This document shows, one piece after another, positions 7,799 through 15,836 of a DNA stretch of 63,937 nt (the stretch's first letter is position 1; each line of letters opens with the position of its first letter). A program made the position numbers and the translations under genes. Source of the stretch: Variovorax sp. KK3 (GTDB taxonomy: Bacteria; Pseudomonadota; Gammaproteobacteria; Burkholderiales; Burkholderiaceae_C). Under the pieces are notes generated by a model. It saw nothing but the letters and a program-made list of their open reading frames with translations. It was not told the DNA's origin and ran no database searches. The stretch covers positions 1 to 63,937 of the forward strand of contig NZ_LYVO01000036.1 of NCBI RefSeq assembly GCF_001984055.1, written 5' to 3'.

Positions 7799-8905
7799 AT
7801 GATGAACGCAGCAGAACCTCCGCCCGTCCTTCAAGTGGATGGGGTGGACATACGCTACGGCGGCAATCTCGTGGTCGCCGGTGCGACCTTCGACGTTCGG
7901 CAAGGCGAATTCGTGACGCTGCTGGGGCCGAGCGGCAGCGGCAAGACCTCACTGCTGAGGACGATTGCCGGGTTCGCGCCTGTCAGCGCCGGCCGTATCC
8001 GGCTGCGCGGCGAATCGATGGAAGCCGTGCCGGCGTACCAGCGCGACGTCGGTCTGGTGTTCCAGAACTACGGCCTGTTCCCCCACATGACGGTGGCAGG
8101 CAACCTCAGTTTCGGCCCGCGCATGATGAAGGTGCCGTCCGCCGAGATCGAGGTGCGGGTCGCCGAGGCGCTTGCGCAAGTTCGCCTCGAACGGCTGAGG
8201 GAACGCTATCCCCACCAGCTCTCGGGAGGACAGCAGCAGCGCGTGGCGATCGCGCGGGCGCTGGCAATGCGCCCCTCGCTGCTTCTCCTGGACGAACCCA
8301 TGTCCAATCTGGACGCGAGGCTGCGCGCCGAGATGCGCGTCGAGCTGCTCGTGCTGCTGAAGCGACTGGGGATGACTGCCGTGGCCGTGACCCACAACCA
8401 GGAAGAAGCGCTGGGCATGTCCGACCGGATCGTGGTCATGGCCGAAGGTGGCATCCGCCAGGTCGGCACGCCCATCGACATCTACCTGCACCCGGCAGAT
8501 TCCTTTGTTGCGAATTTCGTCGGCGACGCCAATGTCATCGATGCCCAGCACGTCGGCTTCGCTGCCGACGGCTGTTCGTTGTACCGCACGCAAGGCGGCA
8601 TGGTGGTCCGTGCCACGCGGACGGCTGCGCCGCCGAACGGGCAGGTGGCCCGGCTCCTGATCCGCCCTGAGCTGATCCAGGTGGATCTCAGTGGCGCCGC
8701 CGGTGGCACCGACTCCGCGAGCGGGCTGACGGCCCATGTCGAGAGTGCCGCTTACATGGGCGCGTACACCGAGATCCGGACCCGTGTCGGCGCCGAGCAG
8801 ATCCTGGTCAAGCTGGCGGCCGGCACTTCCGCGCCCACGGTGGCGGTCGGCCAGCCGGTGCTCATGCGGTGGGCACCAGAGGCCGTGAAGGTGCTGCAGC
8901 CATGA
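7799..8905 (+). CDS. ABC transporter ATPase, polyamine/Fe3+-type (PotA-like)
   Basis: Cytoplasmic ATPase of a binding-protein-dependent importer, 368 aa. Walker A is GPSGSGKT (43-50), the signature LSGGQQQR, Walker B LLLLDEPMSNLD, and the C-terminal ~110 residues form a TOBE-type regulatory domain. The start is taken at the first of two adjacent ATGs (7799, 7802), preceded by GGGG. Longer upstream frames run through the TetR pseudogene and the operator, so they are rejected. It overlaps the first permease by 4 bp. The class imports polyamines, ferric iron, phosphonates or opines; the actual substrate here is unknown. Confidence 0.95.
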   Translation: MMNAAEPPPVLQVDGVDIRYGGNLVVAGATFDVRQGEFVTLLGPSGSGKTSLLRTIAGFAPVSAGRIRLRGESMEAVPAYQRDVGLVFQNYGLFPHMTVAGNLSFGPRMMKVPSAEIEVRVAEALAQVRLERLRERYPHQLSGGQQQRVAIARALAMRPSLLLLDEPMSNLDARLRAEMRVELLVLLKRLGMTAVAVTHNQEEALGMSDRIVVMAEGGIRQVGTPIDIYLHPADSFVANFVGDANVIDAQHVGFAADGCSLYRTQGGMVVRATRTAAPPNGQVARLLIRPELIQVDLSGAAGGTDSASGLTAHVESAAYMGAYTEIRTRVGAEQILVKLAAGTSAPTVAVGQPVLMRWAPEAVKVLQP

Positions 8906-9840
8906 GCACCGCGACCACGCAGGTCGTTCCGTCGCGGCCGGACAACTCGCCCGGCGGCGAGATTCCATCGGTCCAAGTCCATCGCGCCGCGGGTGTGTTG
9001 CCCAAGTGGTTGCTGCTGGCGCCGGCCCTTCTCGTGCTGGGCGTGTTTGCAGTCGCACTTGCCGATCTGCTGAACTGGAGTTTCTACAGCGGCGGCAAAC
9101 TGGGTGCACCACCGAGCGGCGAGAGGGGATGGGGAACCTACGGCCGCATCCTCGGCGACACGCTCTATATAAGCGCCATCGTCGCCACGATCCGCCTGTC
9201 GGCGATTTCCACCATCTGCAGCCTGGCGCTCGGGTTACCCGTCGCCTATTGGATCGTGCGCACGGAATCGAGCCGCGTGCGTGCGCTCCTGATCGTCCTG
9301 GTGGCGGTGCCGTTCCTGACCAGCCTCATCGTGCGCCTCTATGCGCTGCTGCTCGTGCTGGGCAACAGCGGCCTCGTGAATTCCTTGCTGCAGGCAGCCG
9401 GCTGGATTGCCGAGAACGACTTCGTCGCCCTGGTGCGAAACGAAGTCGGTGTCTCCATCGGGCTGACCTACTTCGTCCTGCCGTTCGTGATCTTCACGCT
9501 TGCCGGGAGCTTCCAACGTCAAGACCGCACCTTGGAGGATGCCGCCCAGAATCTGGGTGCCGACGAGGTGGTGACGTTCGTGCGCATCACGCTGCCTTTG
9601 CTGGCCCCCGGCATCCTCGCGGCCTGCACGCTCGCCTTCGTGCTGGCAGGAACCGCCTTTGCCACGCCGCTCATCCTGGGTGGCAGTGCGGTGCGGATGG
9701 TGGGCAACGTCATCTACGACCAGGCGATGTTCGCCCAGAACATGCCAGTGGCTGCCGCGCTCAGTGTGCTGGCCTTGCTGTTCACGATGGCGTGCCTCTA
9801 TGTGGCCGGCCGATTCTCCCGCAGGAGGAAGCATGCGTAG
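8902..9840 (+). CDS. ABC transporter permease 1 (PotB-like)
   Basis: Inner-membrane permease, 312 aa, six or so helices after a ~35-residue polar N-terminus. The EAA-type loop for ATPase contact is 'EDAAQNLGADEVVTFVRITLP'. It begins inside the ATPase stop (ATGA), and its own 3' end overlaps the second permease start by 8 bp, so the three genes are coupled. It pairs with the permease at 9833. The matching binding protein is encoded at 13897, about 4 kb away. Confidence 0.94.
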   Translation: MSTATTQVVPSRPDNSPGGEIPSVQVHRAAGVLPKWLLLAPALLVLGVFAVALADLLNWSFYSGGKLGAPPSGERGWGTYGRILGDTLYISAIVATIRLSAISTICSLALGLPVAYWIVRTESSRVRALLIVLVAVPFLTSLIVRLYALLLVLGNSGLVNSLLQAAGWIAENDFVALVRNEVGVSIGLTYFVLPFVIFTLAGSFQRQDRTLEDAAQNLGADEVVTFVRITLPLLAPGILAACTLAFVLAGTAFATPLILGGSAVRMVGNVIYDQAMFAQNMPVAAALSVLALLFTMACLYVAGRFSRRRKHA

Positions 9841-10663
9841 TCACCGTAACCGCGTCCATCGCGCACGCCGGGTGGTTTCCTTCGGCGCCGTCTGGGCGCT
9901 CAGGGCGGCGGCTTTCGCCCTGCTCTTTCTCCCCATCGTGCTGGTGATCCTGCTGTCCTTCTCGGCGGATGCCTACACCACGCTGCCGCCGAACAGCTAC
10001 TCGCTGCGATGGTATGCCAACGCCGTGTCCCGGAACGACTTGGTCGAGAGCTTTCTGACGAGTGTACAGGTCGCGCTGCTGGCGACGCCGCTGTCGGTGG
10101 TGATCGGCACGCTCGCGGCCTACGGGTTGTGGAAGTACCCCGGCAGCGGCGCGCGTGCGCTTGAGTCTTTGCTGATGGCGCCGATTCTGCTTCCGCTGGT
10201 CGTGACCGGGCTTGCGCTGCTCGTATTCTTCAATCGGGGCGTTCTACCCGGCGGGCTCTGGAGCATCGTGCTCGCCCACGTCATCGTCACCTTTCCGTAC
10301 AGCTTCCGTTCAGTGCTCGCGGTCCTCGGACGTTACGACAGGCAGCTCGACGAGGTCGCGGCATCGCTTCGGGTGCGCCCGGCCGCAGCATTTCGCCACG
10401 TGACCCTTCCTCTGATCCGGCCGGGCCTTTTTGCGGGCGCGTTGTTCGCGTTCGTCATGTCCTTCGACGACTTCGCCACCACGATTTTCCTCATCTCGCC
10501 AGGCACGAAGACGCTGCCGATCGCCATCTATCAGTACATGGAGTTCAACCTGGACCCCACCGTGTCGGCGGTGTCCGCGATGCTGGTTCTGTTGTCTGTC
10601 GTTGGCGTCCTAGTGGTCGACAAGGTCGTGGGCATGGACCGTTTCGTGGGGCTGCGGGCCTGA
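9833..10663 (+). CDS. ABC transporter permease 2 (PotC-like)
   Basis: Second inner-membrane permease, 276 aa. The ATG at 9833 follows a perfect AGGAGGA. The EAA loop reads 'DEVAASLRVRPAAAFRHVTLP', and the family-typical 'SFDDFATTIFL' segment lies in the last third. The protein has six helices. It is followed by a GC-rich hairpin at 10669-10689 and then an oxygenase gene with its own strong ribosome site. Confidence 0.94.
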   Translation: MRSHRNRVHRARRVVSFGAVWALRAAAFALLFLPIVLVILLSFSADAYTTLPPNSYSLRWYANAVSRNDLVESFLTSVQVALLATPLSVVIGTLAAYGLWKYPGSGARALESLLMAPILLPLVVTGLALLVFFNRGVLPGGLWSIVLAHVIVTFPYSFRSVLAVLGRYDRQLDEVAASLRVRPAAAFRHVTLPLIRPGLFAGALFAFVMSFDDFATTIFLISPGTKTLPIAIYQYMEFNLDPTVSAVSAMLVLLSVVGVLVVDKVVGMDRFVGLRA

Positions 10664-10668
10664 CGCGA

Positions 10669-10689
10669 TGCGGGGGGCTGCTCCCCGCA
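10669..10689 (+). terminator. Hairpin after ABC permease operon
   Basis: TGCGGGG (10669-10675) pairs with CCCCGCA (10683-10689) around a 7-base loop, 5 bases after the permease stop. There is no T-run, so it may be an attenuator or an RNA-stabilising structure rather than a full terminator. Confidence 0.45.
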
Positions 10690-10741
10690 AGTGCTTTCCG
10701 TTTCACCACCCGACAACCCATCACATACGAGACAAGGAGTC

Positions 10742-11854
10742 ATGCCCATGGACAGTTTCAACCGCGCGCTGCTGCAAGGACCGAGTGTCTGGACCGGCGC
10801 ACAGCTGAGTGCCGCTGACGACTGGCGCTGCACTTTGGAACCTGGCGAGGCAGCGGCGCTGCTGCGCGCGACCCAAGCCGCCATCGCCAGCGGCAAGCCG
10901 CTGGAAGCGCTGCGGCGTGGCGATTTCCAGATGCCGCTGCTGCAGGCCCGCTGGCAGCGCGCATCGCGCGAGATCGAACATGGGCGCGGGTTCTACCTGA
11001 TCCGCGGCGTGCCGGTGGACGAGCTCTCCGACGAGCAATGCAAGGTCATGTTCTGGGGCATCGGACTGCAGCTCGGCGCACCTTTGTCGCAGAGCCGCCT
11101 CCAAAACTACATTGCCGAAGTCAAGGATATCGGCGAAAAAATGGGGCAGGCCACGACGCGGGCCTACCGGGCGGGAGGGCCCTTGCGCTTTCACACCGAC
11201 CAATGCGATGCGCTCGCGCTGCTGTGCATTCGCGAGCCCATCGCGGGTGGCCACAGCCGCGTGGTCAGTTCGGCGGCTATCCACAACGAGGTGCTGAAGC
11301 GGCGGCCCGACCTGCTGCCGGTGCTGCACGCGCCTTTCTGTTTCAGCCGTCAGGGGGAGGAAGTGGAGGGTGAAATGCCATGGTACGAGCGGCCGATCTT
11401 CGATCGGGCCGCCGACGGTGCATTCGCCAGCCTGTTTTCGATGTCCTTCATCGAGAGCGCGCAGCGGCTGCCCGAGGTGCCGCGGCTCACCGGGCAGCAG
11501 CAGGAAGCGCTGCAACTCGTGGCCGCGCTGGCCGAGGAATTGAGCGTGACCATCGAGTTGCGCAAGGGAGACATGCAGTTCTTCAACAACCATATCGTCT
11601 ATCACTCGCGCACCGATTACCAGGACCACGAGGACCCCGCCCAGCGCCGCACCCAGCTGCGCCTGTGGCTGGCCACGCCGGACAGCCGCCACCTGCCCAA
11701 TGGCGCGGGCGTGTTCTATGGTTCCACGCGCGGCGGCACCATGCGGGGAGGCATCACGCCGCCCTCGGGACGGCGCTTCGCTTTCGAGGACTGGGCCGAC
11801 GCCGGCTGGACCCACGAGGATCTGGGTCTGTTCAGGAGCCGACATGCTGCGTGA
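10742..11854 (+). CDS. TauD/TfdA-like Fe(II)/2-oxoglutarate dioxygenase, copy A
   Basis: Cytoplasmic non-haem iron oxygenase of 370 aa that would couple 2-oxoglutarate decarboxylation to hydroxylation of an organic substrate. Iron ligands are His151 and Asp153 in RFHTDQCDALAL and probably His288 in NNHIVYHSRTDY. The 2-oxoglutarate-binding Arg is likely in RRTQLRLWLATP. A perfect AAGGAGT precedes the ATG. It is closest to the copy at 23006 (shared GGPLRFH, FIESAQR, 'PPSGRRFAFEDWADAGW'). It sits between the importer and the GntR regulator, so it may act on the imported compound. Confidence 0.92.
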   Translation: MPMDSFNRALLQGPSVWTGAQLSAADDWRCTLEPGEAAALLRATQAAIASGKPLEALRRGDFQMPLLQARWQRASREIEHGRGFYLIRGVPVDELSDEQCKVMFWGIGLQLGAPLSQSRLQNYIAEVKDIGEKMGQATTRAYRAGGPLRFHTDQCDALALLCIREPIAGGHSRVVSSAAIHNEVLKRRPDLLPVLHAPFCFSRQGEEVEGEMPWYERPIFDRAADGAFASLFSMSFIESAQRLPEVPRLTGQQQEALQLVAALAEELSVTIELRKGDMQFFNNHIVYHSRTDYQDHEDPAQRRTQLRLWLATPDSRHLPNGAGVFYGSTRGGTMRGGITPPSGRRFAFEDWADAGWTHEDLGLFRSRHAA

Positions 11855-11963
11855 AGTGCCGGCCCGGCCGGACTTGGGCGCTCCGGAGAGCCTTGATTTT
11901 CAAGATAGACTTGGTTCGGACCCCATCCCGAACTCTCCGCAGCCAGCAAGTCGCGCACGCACC

Positions 11964-12740
11964 ATGAGCAAATCCACGGAAGCCGATCGTGTCTTCAACG
12001 GCATCGTCACCGACATCCTCGCCGGTGCGATCCGTCCTCGCGATCGCTTGTCCGAGCGTGAGCTGGTGTCGCGCTTCGGTGTGAGCCGCACGCCGGTTCG
12101 CGAGGCCACCAAGCGGCTGCTGGAGCGCGGCTTCATCGAAACCGGCCCGCGCGGCGTGGCCGTCGTGGTCGACATCAGCGCGGAGGACCTGCGCCAGCTC
12201 TACACCTTGCGGCTGCAGCTCGAGAGCACGGCGGCGCGCGAGATCGTGGCGCACATCACGGCACCGGAGATCGATTCACTCAAGCAGATTAACAAGGAGT
12301 TCAAGCAGGCGTTGGAGCAGCGGGACCTGGTCAGGATGCTCGAGGTTCGCGCCGACTTCCACGCGGTGCTCAGCGGTGCCGCGCGCAACCGCTGGCTCGC
12401 CGAGGTGCTGGTGATGTTGCGCGACAAGGCGTATATGGTTCGACACTATCACTGGCAAGACCTGGGCCGCGCTTCCTCCACGCTCGACACGCACAACCAG
12501 ATGATCAAGGCCCTGGAGCGCAAGGACACGGAGGTCTTCGTGAAGCTCGTGTGCCAGCAAATCAGCGCCGCCATCACCACCTACGAGAACAGGCTGCAGG
12601 CGCCGTCGTGGAGCGCGTCCTCCGGCACCAGGGCCGTCGCGCCCGCAGGGGCTCCCAAGCAGGCAGCCGGTCGTGCCGCCCCGAAGGCGGTGAAGTCGCC
12701 GCCGCCCGCGAAGAGCGCGCGCAGGAAGACGCCGGCCTGA
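11964..12740 (+). CDS. GntR/FadR-family (FCD) transcriptional regulator
   Basis: Ligand-responsive regulator, 258 aa. The winged HTH lies around residues 8-75 (RPRDRLSERELVSRFGVSRT, then 'PVREATKRLLERGFIETGPRG'), and the FCD ligand domain follows with metal-type histidines, for example in RADFHAVLSG. The last ~35 residues are an Ala/Pro/Lys/Arg tail not typical of the family. ATG 11964 was chosen because HTH spacing from it is normal; longer frames add unrelated sequence. As the only regulator inside the 7.8-25 kb cluster it is the best candidate to bind the TGGYATRCCA sites found there (inference). Confidence 0.93.
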   Translation: MSKSTEADRVFNGIVTDILAGAIRPRDRLSERELVSRFGVSRTPVREATKRLLERGFIETGPRGVAVVVDISAEDLRQLYTLRLQLESTAAREIVAHITAPEIDSLKQINKEFKQALEQRDLVRMLEVRADFHAVLSGAARNRWLAEVLVMLRDKAYMVRHYHWQDLGRASSTLDTHNQMIKALERKDTEVFVKLVCQQISAAITTYENRLQAPSWSASSGTRAVAPAGAPKQAAGRAAPKAVKSPPPAKSARRKTPA

Positions 12741-12758
12741 GCCGGCGACCCGTCGACG

Positions 12759-12790
12759 GACGGGCAGGGACAGGAGCGTCCTTGCCCGTC
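12759..12790. terminator. Bidirectional terminator between convergent genes
   Basis: GACGGGCAGGGAC (12759-12771) pairs with GTCCTTGCCCGTC (12778-12790), 13 bp with one G-U and a 6-base loop, followed by TTTC. It lies between the GntR stop (12740) and the stop of the convergent RidA-like gene (12793). Confidence 0.8.
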
Positions 12791-12792
12791 TT

Positions 12793-13191
12793 TCACAGTG
12801 CGGCCACCGCCTGGAACTCGATCAGCAGTCCTGGATCGGCCAGGTGGTTCACCTCGACGATCGTGCTGGTGGGCAGCTTGTCCTTGAAAAACTCCATGCG
12901 CGCCGCGACGATCTCCTTGAATTGGCGCACGTCAGTCGTGTAGACGACGATCGAGACGATATCTTTAAGTGTGCCGCCGGCGGACTCCAGAACGGTGCGC
13001 ATGTTGCGGATGCACTGGCGGGTCTGCTCGGCCATGTCGCCGGCACCCACCAGCTTGCCCTCGCTGTCCCGGGCCAGCTGCCCGGACAAGAAGATCAGCG
13101 ATGACGGTTGGTCCACGCGGATGTAGTGGTGGTAGACGGTCTTGCGCACATTGGCGAGGCCAGGTGGGTCGCCGCGGGTGATTTCACTCAT
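12793..13191 (-). CDS. RidA/YjgF superfamily protein lacking the canonical arginine
   Basis: Small trimeric-type RidA fold, 132 aa. Recognised from FLSGQLARDSEGKLVG, 'QTRQCIRNMRTVLESAGGTLKDIV' and the VYTTDVRQF strand. In canonical RidA the deaminase arginine sits in a PAR(S/T) motif near the C-terminus. Here the aligned residues read PTST (KLPTSTIVEVNHLADPG), so the catalytic Arg is missing and imine deamination cannot be assumed. AAAGGA precedes the ATG. The nitroreductase lies upstream with a 26-bp gap, so they are likely cotranscribed from the operator at 13834. The role in the pathway is unknown. Confidence 0.87.
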   Translation of the reverse strand: MSEITRGDPPGLANVRKTVYHHYIRVDQPSSLIFLSGQLARDSEGKLVGAGDMAEQTRQCIRNMRTVLESAGGTLKDIVSIVVYTTDVRQFKEIVAARMEFFKDKLPTSTIVEVNHLADPGLLIEFQAVAAL

Positions 13192-13217
13192 GTCCAGTCC
13201 TTTCTTGGTTTGAAAAC

Positions 13218-13814
13218 TCAGTCTTCGCCGATCCAGCGGATCACGCGGTCCAGTCGGGGTTCGGGCCGATTGGCGAGAGGGCGCTCCGTGTTGCGATAGC
13301 CGACATTGATGACGCCCATCAAATGCGCGCCCGGTTCATCCAGCCCGACCAGGGCGGCGACCTCCGGTGATTCGGCCAGTTCGCCGGTGGTCAGCAGTGA
13401 GCCGACGCCGGCGTCCGCGAGTGAAAGCAGGAAGTTCTGCACTGCTGCGGCGCTGGCAAAGTCCTCTTCTTTGAGGCTCACCCTGGGGTTGTCCTGTGCC
13501 GGCACGCAGGCCACGACCACGTTCAGGGGTGCGTCCTGCGCGCGCTGCGCGGCGCGCGCGACATCACGGCCGGTGCGCAGGGCGGCTGCTTCGTAGGCCC
13601 GCACCAAGCCCTGGCGCGATTCGCGCGTGATCACGAAAAAGCGCCACGGCGCCGTTCGGTGGTGGTTGGGTGCCAGCACGGCGTCAGCCAGTGCGCGCTC
13701 GACGACCGATCGCGGCACGGGCTGGTCCAGGTAGGCATAGACCGAGCGGCGCCGCTGCGCAAGTTCCGTGAAGGAGCCGGACGCAAGCCCGGTCGTATTG
13801 ACAGAAGTGGTCAT
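13218..13814 (-). CDS. Nitroreductase-family flavoprotein, copy A
   Basis: FMN-dependent oxidoreductase fold, 198 aa. RRRSVYAYLDQPVPRSVVER near the N-terminus is the FMN-binding region, and PNHHRTAPWRFFVI and 'GYRNTERPLANRPEPRLDRVI' are typical. The start was set at 13814 (MTTSVNTTG). A ten-codon extension to 13844 would run through the TGGTATGCCA operator, so it is less likely. It is a paralogue of the gene at 22287, and both stand divergently from another gene across the same type of operator. The substrate is unknown; reduction of nitro, quinone or enone groups is possible. Confidence 0.9.
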   Translation of the reverse strand: MTTSVNTTGLASGSFTELAQRRRSVYAYLDQPVPRSVVERALADAVLAPNHHRTAPWRFFVITRESRQGLVRAYEAAALRTGRDVARAAQRAQDAPLNVVVACVPAQDNPRVSLKEEDFASAAAVQNFLLSLADAGVGSLLTTGELAESPEVAALVGLDEPGAHLMGVINVGYRNTERPLANRPEPRLDRVIRWIGED

Positions 13815-13833
13815 GAAGTACAGGATACGTAAA

Positions 13834-13843
13834 TGGTATGCCA
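13834..13843. promoter_or_regulatory. TGGTATGCCA operator, divergent nitroreductase / binding-protein promoter
   Basis: TGGTATGCCA lies between the divergent starts at 13814 and 13897. On the plus strand it follows TTGACA (13798-13803), with a weak -10 near 13821-13826. The surrounding 16-mer is the exact reverse complement of the ABC-operon site. Confidence 0.7.
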
Positions 13844-13896
13844 ATCATACATACCAAAATCAGGAAATGTCCACTTCAACCGCGAGGAACCAGCCC

Positions 13897-14949
13897 ATGA
13901 AACTTCTCAGCCGATTCGAGCGACCTGCCTTGGCGATCGCCGCCGCCATCACTCTTCAAGCAAGCGCTCATGCGGGCGAGATCGTGCTGGCCACCTGGGG
14001 CGGGACCTGGGGCAAGGCGATCGCGGAACAAGCGATCGCGCCCTTCGAGAAAGCCACGGGTGTGAAGGTCAAGGTCATCTCAGGGGTGTCGCTCGCCAAC
14101 ATCCAGATGATCTCGGCCCAGCGCGCCAGCCCGAAGATCGACCTCCTCATGGCGACTTCGCAAGACGCCACGACCGCCTACAACGATGGCTTGCTGGCGC
14201 CGATGGACGCGAAGGAGGTGCCCGTGCTCGCAACGCTGCCGGCCAGCGGCGTTCGGCGCGAGCCCGGGGGTGCCGCCGCTTTCGCCGGCATGTGGGTCTA
14301 CCCCTACGGCATCGTCTACCGCACCGACAAGGTCAAGAACGAGATCAAGTGCTGGAAGGACCTTTGGCGTGCCGACCTGCGCAACAAGGTCGGCGTCTCG
14401 TCGCCCAAATACATGAACGGCTACTTCCTGCTGATGGCGAACCGTCTCGCCGGCGGCACCGAAGCGGACGTGACGCCGGGGTTGAACATGGTCAAGACGA
14501 TGGGCCAGAACCTCGTCGCGGTGGTGGACGACTCGGCCGGCCAGCAGCGCCTGCTCGCGCAGCAGGAGGTCTGGGCCGTGCCGATGGTGTCGAGCCCGGC
14601 CTACAAGATGATCGACGAGGGCGTGCCCGCGAAGTTCGCGATTCCGTGCGAGGGGGCTCCGGCCGGCATGGACGTCATCGCCCTCGTGAAGAACGCGCCC
14701 AACCCTGTCGAAGCCAAGAAGTTCATCGATTTCTACCTGGGTCCGGAGATCATCGCCAACGTCACGCGCGAACTGAAGATCACGCCGGTCAACCGGAACG
14801 CGAAGATCACGCCGGAGCACGCCAGATACACGCTGACGGACGCGCAATTCCAGCAGCTGGTGGTGTTCGACGAGCAGGCGACCGCGAGCGGCCGCGCGAA
14901 ATGGCAAGACGCCTGGGACCGCGAGATCGCGCCCCTGACCCGACGCTGA
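13897..14949 (+). CDS. ABC transporter periplasmic binding protein (PotD-like)
   Basis: Extracytoplasmic solute-binding protein of the spermidine/putrescine class, 350 aa. The signal peptide runs MKLLSRFERPALAIAAAIT to about residue 28 (HAG-E). The mature part starts EIVLATWGGTWGKAIAEQ, typical of PotD/AfuA-like proteins, and includes 'PYGIVYRTDKVK', 'CWKDLW' and 'KKFIDFYLGPE'. The start at 13897 has GAGGA about 10 bases upstream; 13867 is an in-frame alternative adding ten polar residues. It probably delivers substrate to the 8902/9833 permeases, which have no closer binding protein. No aspartates diagnostic of polyamine binding were confirmed. Confidence 0.92.
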   Translation: MKLLSRFERPALAIAAAITLQASAHAGEIVLATWGGTWGKAIAEQAIAPFEKATGVKVKVISGVSLANIQMISAQRASPKIDLLMATSQDATTAYNDGLLAPMDAKEVPVLATLPASGVRREPGGAAAFAGMWVYPYGIVYRTDKVKNEIKCWKDLWRADLRNKVGVSSPKYMNGYFLLMANRLAGGTEADVTPGLNMVKTMGQNLVAVVDDSAGQQRLLAQQEVWAVPMVSSPAYKMIDEGVPAKFAIPCEGAPAGMDVIALVKNAPNPVEAKKFIDFYLGPEIIANVTRELKITPVNRNAKITPEHARYTLTDAQFQQLVVFDEQATASGRAKWQDAWDREIAPLTRR

Positions 14950-14957
14950 GGTACGCC

Positions 14958-15776
14958 ATGCCCCACGTGACCACCAACGGCGTGCGCACCTTCTATCGCA
15001 TGTCAGGGGAGGGACCGCCCCTGCTGCTGATTGCCGGCAACGGCATGGACCACACGACCTTCGACGAGCAGTTGAAGGCCTTCGGGCCTCACTTCCGCTG
15101 CATCGTGTACGACCTGCGCGGCATCGGTGCCAGCGAGGTGCCCGAAGCAGGCTACACGCCCATGGAGATGGCAAAGGATGCGCTGGCGCTGCTGTCGGCG
15201 CTCGACGTCGGCACAGCCCACGTGGCAGGCTACTCGCTGGGCGGCGCCATCGCGCAGGAGATGGCGCTGGCACAGCCGGAGCGCGTGCGCTCGCTGTCGC
15301 TCTACTCGAGCTACGAACGTCCGCTGCCCTACATGCGGCTGCGCTACGACATCCTGATCAAGGTCGTGGAGGAGACCACGCCCGAGCTGTGGGCCATGTA
15401 CAGCGCGTTCTCCGCCTTCGGGCCGGAGTTCGTCAATGCGCATGAGAAGGCGCTGCGCGAGGAGATCGCGAAGCGGACGGCGCGCTGGAACGATGGCCAG
15501 GGCCCCTCCCGCAAAGGCCTGGCGGGCCACTATCGCGCGATCCTGGCGCACGACACGTCCAGCCGCCTGGGCGCGATCCGCTGCCCGACCTGGATCGCCG
15601 TGGGCGGCGCAGATGCCGTAACGTCGCCGGTGCACTCCGAGCGGATGCATCAGCTGATCCCAGGCTCTTTCCTGCAGATTTACCCAAGCAAGCCGCACCG
15701 AATCCTGAACTTCGAGGCTGACGCATTCACCCGCGACGCGCTGGAGTTCCTGTTGCTACAAGAAAGGCATGCTTGA
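14958..15776 (+). CDS. Alpha/beta hydrolase
   Basis: Serine hydrolase fold, 272 aa, no signal peptide. The nucleophile elbow is GYSLGG, the acid is probably the Asp in GGADAVTSP, and the histidine lies in KPHRILN. The oxyanion loop is IAGNGMDHTTF, and 'YDLRGIGASEVPEAGYT' is typical of 3-oxoadipate enol-lactonase/haloperoxidase-like members. It starts 8 bases after the binding-protein stop and so shares its message. It may hydrolyse an ester or lactone intermediate of the pathway. The substrate cannot be read from the sequence. Confidence 0.9.
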   Translation: MPHVTTNGVRTFYRMSGEGPPLLLIAGNGMDHTTFDEQLKAFGPHFRCIVYDLRGIGASEVPEAGYTPMEMAKDALALLSALDVGTAHVAGYSLGGAIAQEMALAQPERVRSLSLYSSYERPLPYMRLRYDILIKVVEETTPELWAMYSAFSAFGPEFVNAHEKALREEIAKRTARWNDGQGPSRKGLAGHYRAILAHDTSSRLGAIRCPTWIAVGGADAVTSPVHSERMHQLIPGSFLQIYPSKPHRILNFEADAFTRDALEFLLLQERHA

Positions 15777-15801
15777 CTGGCATACCATTAATGCATATAT
15801 T
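15773..15801 (+). promoter_or_regulatory. Promoter with TGGCATACCA in the spacer
   Basis: TTGACT (15773-15778) and TATATT (15796-15801) are 17 bases apart, and the operator TGGCATACCA (15778-15787) fills the start of the spacer. It drives the 15837 amidohydrolase operon. A bound repressor here would block RNA polymerase directly. Confidence 0.75.
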
Positions 15802-15836
15802 TACCTGAATCAACCACCACGCCTACTGAGAAACCC

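Noticed and set aside
13833..14957. A long plus-strand frame upstream of the alpha/beta hydrolase
   Set aside because: It is only an in-frame extension through the binding-protein gene; the family sequence begins at 14958.
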